This document shows, piece after piece, positions 56,947-64,000 of a DNA stretch of 64,000 nt. How positions within the stretch are numbered: the stretch's first letter is position 1; each line of letters opens with the position of its first letter. The DNA comes from Pochonia chlamydosporia 170 (taxonomy: Eukaryota; Ascomycota; Sordariomycetes; Hypocreales; Clavicipitaceae), in the NCBI RefSeq assembly GCF_001653235.2, contig NC_035794.1, positions 1 through 64,000 on the forward strand. The letters are read 5' to 3'. The position numbers and the translations under genes were made by a program. The notes under the pieces were generated by a model. It was not told the origin of the DNA. It saw only the letters and a list, made by a program, of their open reading frames with translations, and ran no database searches.

Positions 56947-58313
56947 CTATCGAAACCATCTATCACGCAAAACATCCCCAGCACAAAGCCTCTCATCCGG
57001 CATATACGCACAAACCCTCAACAAAAGCTCCTTCAACACGGCCATCTCATCCCTCGGCACCTCCATCGTCTTGACCACCCGCAGCACCCCATCCACCGTC
57101 CTCATGACAGACTTATTCCCCCGCAGCACACTATCAATGCTGTACTGCTCGCCGTCAATGTCCATCCTCCCGCGGAGCATACGTCCCTCTTCATCGCGGT
57201 ACTCCCCGCGCTGTTCCCACCTTGACCACCACGGTTCGGGGAATTTGCCAAAGAAACTGACCATTTCGTTGAGGACCTCGTCTGGTCCGTAGAGCATGTG
57301 AAACAGCGGAGTTTGTAGACGGATCTCGAATATCGTGCATCCGAGGGCCCAGATGTCACAGCTGAGTCCTACTTTGTCCTTTTGGTGGTCTATTAGTCGT
57401 TCTGGAGGGAGGTAGTTTTCTGGTGTGCCGAGATCAGGAGGTGGGGAGGACGTCAGGTAGGCTTGTCCGAAGCGGATAAGGCAGATCTCTTCGAGGAGGT
57501 ATTTGGACTCTAGGCGGGACATGTCGACTGCTGGGACGAGGTATCTTGGTGAGAAGGAGGGTAAGTCGGTGCCGTCTTGGGTGATGACGTTGCCGGGTTG
57601 TGGGTGTCCCAGTAGCGTGAGAAGTTGTTCTTCGCTGAGAGAATCTAGTCCTGACACTTTTATTAGGATGTTTGCTGGGCGGAAATCTAGGCATTGTTAG
57701 CTGGTTATGTTTGAGGTTGCAGATAGGAAAGTTGACCTCCGTGTCCGACATTGCCCTCGTGCAAGCAATTCAATGCCTGCACAGCCTGATGACACAGTTT
57801 TCTAAGAACAGGGCCAGGATTCTCCAATCGTTGCCAGAGACTTGGGGATACGCTCTGGCCCAGCAGTGGAAACACAATACATTGATGAGCTCCATTGGGT
57901 CCATGGACTTCAAAGTTGTCCAACGGAAGTGCAATGTATCGTGCTCCCGGGTTATCTCGGTCGATATGTTTCAGAATAGAAAGTTCTGCAACTTTTTCCA
58001 CTGATACATCCGCGGTCATGACCTTGACGGCAACATATCTGCCAAGTTGATGGTCTCGACATAGCCATACCGTGCCAAACGCGCCGTGGCCAAGCTTATG
58101 AATGACTCGATATCGCTGCCTGTTGTCCAAGTAGTCGCGTATATGAATTGGGTGATATCCGCCCTCTTGGTACTCGCTCAGACTCTCTACGTCGTCTTGC
58201 TCCCCGTCAAAGTAGGTTCCATGGGCTGTAGATGCTGGCGCAAAAACCATGTCATCATACGAGTATTGTACTCCATGGCTAGGATTCTCGTCTCTCCCAA
58301 AGTCGAGTTCCAT
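56947..58313 (-). CDS. SRPK-like protein kinase, probably catalytically impaired
   Basis: Exons 57737-58313 and 56947-57686, 50-nt intron, 438 residues. N-terminal text ESLSEYQEGGYHPIHIRDYL is the SRPK-family lead-in. Then the glycine loop LGHGAFGTVWLCRD, VAVKVM with the conserved Lys, VGHGDFRPANILI (HGD with Asn), and PPERLIDHQKDK, DIWALGCTIFEI from subdomains VIII-IX. The DFG position reads IRFGQAY: the metal-binding Asp is Arg (CGC). SRPK kinases phosphorylate SR proteins; fungi carry many divergent paralogues. With loss of that Asp this one may be a pseudokinase. An in-frame ATG at 58412 would add 33 residues including a hydrophobic stretch, less typical. Confidence 0.75.
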
Positions 58314-59659
58314 ATCTGAGTATATGCCAACAAGTAGAAGAAAGATGGCCGATATGAACAAGTGTGGCCCACTCAAAACGCCATTCGATACGGTACAACA
58401 ACTGAACGTCAAGTCAAGGACTCGAAAACATTTGCGACAACGACAATGCGAAAGACTGGATGCTTTATAACCGTGATAACAACGCTTCCGGACAATAAGT
58501 ACACGGTACAGTATTATTGCAGAAAGTACAGAGTACAGAGTATGTTGACGTTGAGTTCCATCCCAGTTGAAGCCACCATCCTTGAATCATGTTCAAAGGC
58601 GCCAACTTTGAACCCCGCAGAACGAAAAGCCATGACCGCCCACAAAGAACGCTAACGAGGCCAATGTGACTGTTCGCTTGATTGTCTGGTCTCAAGTGCT
58701 TTCTTCACATGCGGTCAAGGTTGCGAGGTTCAAGTATTGCTCTTTAAGAGTGTCAATTGTCACTATTTGCTGGGATGAAAAAGCACGCATCACGCCAGGA
58801 CAGTTGCGTTGGTGGCGTTGATCCCGGGGCTATATAATCGTCTTGTTGCTGCGGTGCATATGGCATAACTTGTAGCCCCTGGATTGAATAGAGGTTGAAT
58901 AGATGTTTATTCCGTTGTGTATAAATGTACTATGCGCAGTGTGTCCTCGATTGACTACGATAGTGTCATCATGAGTGTGACGATGCTTATCGAACCGGGG
59001 TATCCGGACCAGCAGCAGAGTTCACTGAATCAAAGACGATCCAAGTTGTAAGACCTTCTCAATCCAGCGCCAAATAACATGTTCGACACACGGAACCGAC
59101 AAATGTCTGTGTGTAAAGGGCTGTTGGGGGCGGCGCACCTGATTGAAAATTGGCCAAATCGCAAGCGATACCATAACGAGACGTCTAAAATTGCCCGAAA
59201 CAGAAATCTATTGGATGGGGTTGGCTTGCCGTGCTGAGGCTGCATCATCGTCTGCGCCAATGTGTGGGAGCCTCTCAGCCCGTTTGGGCAGCCTCATCTC
59301 ATGGCTGGGTGAGTGAGAATGGCACCGTTTTGTCTACCTGGGCTGAAGGTGCGCTGTATCAACTGCCATGTTTCACGGTCGACAAGGTGATAACACGGAT
59401 GTCCATCATCCCTTGGAATATCATACCGCGCGGATAGTGCATAGAGTTGGAGGATTATTGTGAGTTGGTGATGGCTTCACACACAACGGCAAATGAGGAC
59501 CATGGAGCAGCCGACCAGACAGCAAAATGATTTGTTCGCCACTCGCTCATTCAAGTCAATCGTGTCTAGCACGCCCGCCAATTATTGAAAACTGCACCTC
59601 TCGACAAAAAGTTACGGCTGCGACAAGACAAAAAAAAATGCCAAAAAAAAAAAAGGAAC
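58314..59659. other. Intergenic, no gene seen
   Basis: Upstream region of the kinase gene; short frames only. A T-run terminator for the tRNA gene lies at its right end (A-rich at 59642-59654 on the plus strand). Confidence 0.5.
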
Positions 59660-59740
59660 CGACGGAGACAGGATTCGAACCTGCGAGGCCGAAACCATAC
59701 GCTTTCTAGGCGTACCCATTAACCACTCTGGCACTCCGCC
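59660..59740 (-). tRNA. tRNA-Ser(AGA)
   Basis: Read on the minus strand: acceptor GGCGGAG pairs with CTCCGTC, A-box-like GCCAGAGTGG, anticodon loop CTAGAAA (anticodon AGA, decodes UCU), a long variable arm as in serine tRNAs, and B box GGTTCGAATCC. No intron. The run of A on the plus strand just after the 3' end (59643-59654) is a T-run RNA polymerase III terminator. Confidence 0.92.
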
Positions 59741-62131
59741 TTACAGTTTCATATAAAACTCTGCGCTTATTTGTTTATATAAATTTATCCTCAATCAGGC
59801 CGCATTGTCCCTCGCCTCAAATCCTGCAAATTGTAAGTCCACAGACAAGCAGCACAAACATCATGCGATGGCTTAAGTATAAACCAAGGCTACTATGAAA
59901 CAAAATATCCTTGAGAGTAATAAGAGGTCTTTTTTCAGTCGTCTGGATATTAAGTAGAGAAGCACGATGAGGATAAACTAGGCAGACCGTGGCGGGTGAC
60001 CTAGTCGCAGATGGGAGGCTACATTTCCGTTGGGTAACTCATGAACTGAACCATCAAAGGAAAGTTCTTGAAATTTCTCAATTATATTGGTTAGAATGCT
60101 GCCGACCTCTCGTGCGTGTGTTGCAGTCTCCAAAATGACCAGCCGGCACCGTCACTTGTGACTTTTGTTCGCAGCAGCTAGTCGTGCATTACCTATCTGC
60201 ATGCAGCGGTCATGGTCCAACTTAAACAACTGCCAACTAGTCTCTCATACGTGGGCTTAAATGGTACGGCTCATATTATTCCGCACGGTATTTACGAACA
60301 AAACTTGACAGTTTCAAGAAACAGACGCATTGAGCGGTATGAGACCTCAGAACAGATGTGAGGACATGTAGTTATAGCAGGATTCTGAACAATATGCCAA
60401 CTCTTGTTATTTAAGCTACAAATCTATATCCGGCTTTTGTCTGTGTTCCAAGACACAGACGAGTTAATCCTTGGTTGCGTGTGGAGGTACGAAAGGCATT
60501 CCTCCTCTCCCAGTACCTGTCAGCCCAGTGCCATATCCTGAGAGGGACCACGAGAGGCGGACGCTGTGAAACAGCTCCCTGCATTTTCAGAGACACTTTA
60601 CACTCACCTTACTCCTACCACTATGGCAATACCTGTATTAATATCCTCAAGTCTTGTAGTACAGAAATATTTGACAAAAATGAAGGCTATCATGAATCCC
60701 TTCAATGGGAAAAGCTTTTCTGGACCTCTATCTACTCACACTCAGCCATTGCAGAGTATTCATAGATCAGACCCGGGCTTAAAGCGTTAGGTTGGAATGT
60801 GACCCCTATCTATCATGTACTCACCAAGTTTACCAAGACTCTCACTCCGGTTCGACTCACCTCGCATGGCTAGGGAGCAGTCACTCAACCTGCTTACCTG
60901 AGCATGGCGTTCACTTTCTTTCTAAACCTCACTTTAACTATACTTTTACTGCTTGTCGTTCGAGACACGCCATGGTCGGTTTTGAAGCGTACCGTCGCCT
61001 GCCGTGGAAATCACAGGGCTACGAATGGAGATTCACTCTCTGCTTCCTTCAGCTGCTAAACATGGATTTCGCCTCAGCCTAGCAAGTACGTATTCGGTCT
61101 TGGAATATGGGTAGCTTCATTCCTTCTGAGCATAGGCAGTCCCTGAGATGCGGTGAACTGACGGATGGCTCCCTCTTTTTTTTTTTTTCTTTTTTTTAAA
61201 CAAAAAGTATAAAAAGTCATCTCCGGGATAAAGGACGGGAATCTAGTGATGCGGTGCTCCTGAGGAACCTTTATCTGATCAAAATTCCGGTACAGTATCC
61301 CGATAGCCGCTTCGAATACCACATAGATATTGTCCATGACGTTGGACTGGGTAGCACTTACAGGTGAGAGGAGTCTGGTGAGGTGTCTTACGATGATGTT
61401 AGCTTACCATTTATATTTAAGCATGACATGTCTCGGAATTTTGAGCACATATGGACCTAGCGGAGCTTCTCCCCTCTTAGTTAGGGCATTGGGAGCTATA
61501 CCAAACATCTTCACTTGAAGAATTTGAAGATCGAGGGTGAAGTCATGTGGGTTCAAGCACTTCACAGCCTTACGGCAACCCGAATTGTAGAAAAGTCTAG
61601 CCCTGCAAAAGAGATGACCTGCAAGACTTCCGACAAAACAGCAGTGCGTCTGGGATGTATTTTCGCCCATTGCCTTCAATGTTGGACTGTGACCGCGGTT
61701 TGCATAGCCGCAGGGGCGAGTCGACATCAAAGGCGGTGGATTGCTAGATGAGAAGGGACATTTTGTTGCATTACCGCCGATGACGAGGTGAATCGGGATG
61801 CATTCGTGAGGTTTCCTCCCTTGCAGCTAGAAAATCCGATCCTCAAGCCATATGCTTCAACTCCTCCATGGATGCTAGATGTGTGCCTCACTTCGCACGG
61901 AGATGTGATGATTTGCAGCAAGGTCAAATCACCAATGTGTGATACCAGCGAAATGGCACGACAAGCCAAACCACCACGTGCAACACGTACATATTGCCCC
62001 CCTCAAACAAATTCAGCAGCTAACGCACCTTTTCGACGGTGTCTGGTGTCTTCTACGACGATTTCAGCCTGGCTGTCAAAACGACAACCTTCTTAGACAC
62101 AAATAGCGAGTTCTCGGCGCAACGGTCAATG
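59741..62131. other. Intergenic between the two tRNA genes
   Basis: About 2.4 kb with no convincing protein gene. T- and A-rich runs occur at 61169-61199. Confidence 0.5.
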
Positions 62132-62212
62132 GGCGGAGTGCCAGAGTGGTTAATGGGTACGCCTAGAAAGCGTATGGTTTCGGCCTCGCAGGTTCGAATC
62201 CTGTCTCCGTCG
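62132..62212 (+). tRNA. tRNA-Ser(AGA), second copy
   Basis: By eye identical to the gene at 59660-59740 but on the plus strand: same acceptor stem, anticodon AGA, variable arm and B box. Downstream T-runs are short (CTTTTAC, CTTTTTGG). Confidence 0.92.
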
Positions 62213-63560
62213 GCGTTATCTTTTACAATCCCAATCTTTTTGGTAGTTGATTTTGCTAGTCCGAGTTTATTTTTTTTTTTAATTGCCGCGAAGATGGGGC
62301 AATGAGTGTCGTGGAGGTTCTCATGTCCGAAGGCCCCACTAATTCCCCTTCTAGGCACTTAGGTGGGCATCATACCGCACCGAGGTCCCAGCTTTTGTGT
62401 AACAACACGGTAATTATGAGTACCGGTACCGGTACTGTGCTGCAGCTAAATATAATTAACTGCAATGTGACAAATAAACGAGATGCTGCCTGCTTTGTCT
62501 TCTCCATATATTACCCCGTGCAAGCTCTTTTGTCAGTGTACGAAAAGAGATGTGGTGTCTTGAATGGGCGTCCGTGCGATTCGGTTGACCATCGAGGGTC
62601 GACAGCGCTTGCAGGATCGGATCTTCCTTTGCGTAACAAAGGATTCAAGGTGTAGCGTGAACTAACAAGGGAAATATTGCGCGGTTTGAACTTGAATGGT
62701 ATGAGGGCATTGTGCATTACATGGAGGGGAGTCAAAACACCATGTTGTGAAAAGACATTTGAAACACAGTCTGAATTGGAATATCAGAAGGCCGCCAAGT
62801 CTGTCAGATAACTGCTCCGTAGCATGCAAGGCATTGTGATTTGGAAACGACTAGGAATCATTTGCGTTCGCTTGCATGTGCTAGAACCTTTGTTTTCAGA
62901 CTCCTTTGTGTTGATACGTTCATGCTACTCCTTCTTTGATGATATATGGTGTCGGAAATGTTTGTGCCCGATTAGGAAATGGTTCAGGGTAGTGAGTCTG
63001 TTCGGTGGTGCGACCGGCTCCGACCGGCTCAGTGCTGGCCATGTGCATTTTATCGATCGGTGCTGTGGTGGCATGTTTTTTTTTTGTTTTTTTATTTTCT
63101 TGGCCAACTTTTTCGCTAAATTCTTGGTCGTGTCGTCATTCTGTGGTGGCTTGATTTGAATGCGATGAGGTGTGCAAGCGTCGGGGCATGGTCACACCAG
63201 ACCGCGTATAAGTCACACCACGGCTTTGGAATGGATGGAGGGCCATTCACCACGAAATACTGACACATGTGATTTGCAACTCGATTTGTATTTTCAATAT
63301 TAGTTATCTCGCGTCATGCAATGTGCAATGCAAAGAAATTAAGTGCGTTGGCAATTTTGCTGCTTTATGCGACATGATTGTAGAATGACATTTCACCTGG
63401 GAAAAAGTGAACAGGAAAAAGCAATGACAAAAAAGAGAACATTGAACACCAAAAAATAACGTCAGGGAAAAAGCCCCCTCGCCATTTCCCCCCCATCACC
63501 GCCAGATTTAACCCCGCAAAAGCAAATGGCTCGATTGAATCCGAGAACCTATGGCCTCAA
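62213..63560. other. Intergenic, no gene seen
   Basis: Contains a short CCGACCGGCTC duplication near 63013-63035 and homopolymer T runs at 62269 and 63077. No supported gene. Confidence 0.45.
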
Positions 63561-63562
63561 AG

Positions 63563-64000
63563 TCACCCAAGGTTTGCTACACATTCAATGATTGAACCCA
63601 ACTCGAGGTCATGAGATGGATCATGGTCCTCACTGCCTCGGGAGCTGACACGCTCATTGGCTTGAGGTAATGGATTGCTCAGAGTAAATTGCTCTGTGGT
63701 CAGGCTTGTGCTGCCATTGGGTAGCTTTTGCACCGCAATGGTGCCGCTGGGTGCCTCGTGCTGCCTGAGGCAGAAGGGGGGACGAAGGCGGGCAGAGAAA
63801 TACGCGACTGGTCTGAGGAATACGCCATCTGGGAAGTGCTGAAGGTGGGCGGCGGCAGTTGGAGCGCAGGGGGATGGTCCGCTGTAGCTGCGTGCAGTCC
63901 AGCGGACGGGGTTTGAAGTACAGCGATTTGATTTTTCCACTTTTCTGGTACAGTTGAAGGTTGATGGGCGCACTGTACGTGCATCGATGACTTGAACAGT
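63563..64000 (-). CDS. Possible 3' end of a gene running off the right edge
   Basis: Two overlapping minus frames are open to the edge. One (63700-63984) has a Pro/Ser/Gln-rich, disordered-looking peptide (HPPALQLPPPTFSTSQ) and the other (63563-63973) ends with a charged tail. They could be one gene with a small intron or frame change. No domain is visible, so neither the frame nor the function is certain. Confidence 0.25.
   Translation of the reverse strand, partial: TVQVIDARTVRPSTFNCTRKVEKSNRCTSNPVRWTARSYSGPSPCAPTAAAHLQHFPDGVFLRPVAYFSARLRPPFCLRQHEAPSGTIAVQKLPNGSTSLTTEQFTLSNPLPQANERVSSRGSEDHDPSHDLELGSIIECVANLG

Noticed and set aside
1..64000. Starship-type giant transposon or secondary-metabolite cluster
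   Set aside because: I found no tyrosine-recombinase captain (DUF3435-like), no polyketide or peptide synthetase text, and no matching long-range termini.
1..64000. CRISPR array or prokaryotic operon features
   Set aside because: No regularly spaced repeats; spliceosomal introns and tRNA structure show a eukaryotic genome.

Overview
The window looks like a chromosome arm or accessory segment of a filamentous ascomycete (Pezizomycotina, quite possibly a Sordariomycete). The basis is short 43-86 nt GT-AG spliceosomal introns, families typical of that group (fungal rhodopsin-domain/PTH11-like receptors, a CFEM domain, Zn2Cys6 regulators, GH105, GH20, SurE-type phosphatase), and long TA-rich blocks whose decayed transposon reading frames are full of TAA/TAG where CAA/CAG/CGA/TGG would be expected. 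That is the signature of repeat-induced point mutation (RIP). I ran no searches; families are named from motifs I could read.

The window alternates between two compartments. TA-rich RIP blocks cover 1-6490, about 20880-36034, 37262-38130 and about 41730-44020. They hold nested Ty3/gypsy retrotransposons, recognisable by CCHC knuckles, protease, the YIDD motif, RNase H and integrase. They also hold LTR repeats, MITE-like elements, a decayed BCS1-type AAA ATPase and a decayed C2H2/coiled-coil repeat gene. A 100-N assembly gap (36035-36134) has a heavily mutated gag on its left and a clean, un-RIPed gypsy integrase with chromodomain plus LTR on its right.

Between the blocks, 6490-20880 is a gene-poor accessory island. 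It has a SANT/Myb-like gene (7766-9439), an intact six-exon rhodopsin-domain receptor (10503-11794), a solo LTR with its target-site duplication (13127-13365), a Zn2Cys6 regulator pseudogene with one nonsense codon (15072-16596), an N-terminal fragment of another receptor (18401-18546) and a decayed CFEM-PTH11 receptor (18991-20565). A second small island, 38130-41730, carries an APH-type phosphotransferase-like gene and a two-exon gene of unknown function interrupted by one in-frame TGA.

From about 44140 to the right end the sequence looks like ordinary core genome. It carries a secreted GH105 unsaturated rhamnogalacturonyl hydrolase, an MFS transporter of the monocarboxylate type, a secreted SurE-like phosphatase, a secreted GH20 hexosaminidase-like enzyme convergent with it, a small secreted protein, an SRPK-like kinase whose DFG aspartate is replaced by arginine, and two identical-looking tRNA-Ser(AGA) genes in inverted orientation about 2.4 kb apart. 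The enzymes suggest extracellular degradation of pectin side chains, release of N-acetylhexosamines and phosphate, and uptake of small products. Exon coordinates below were built by hand from splice signals and frame continuity and should be read as models.
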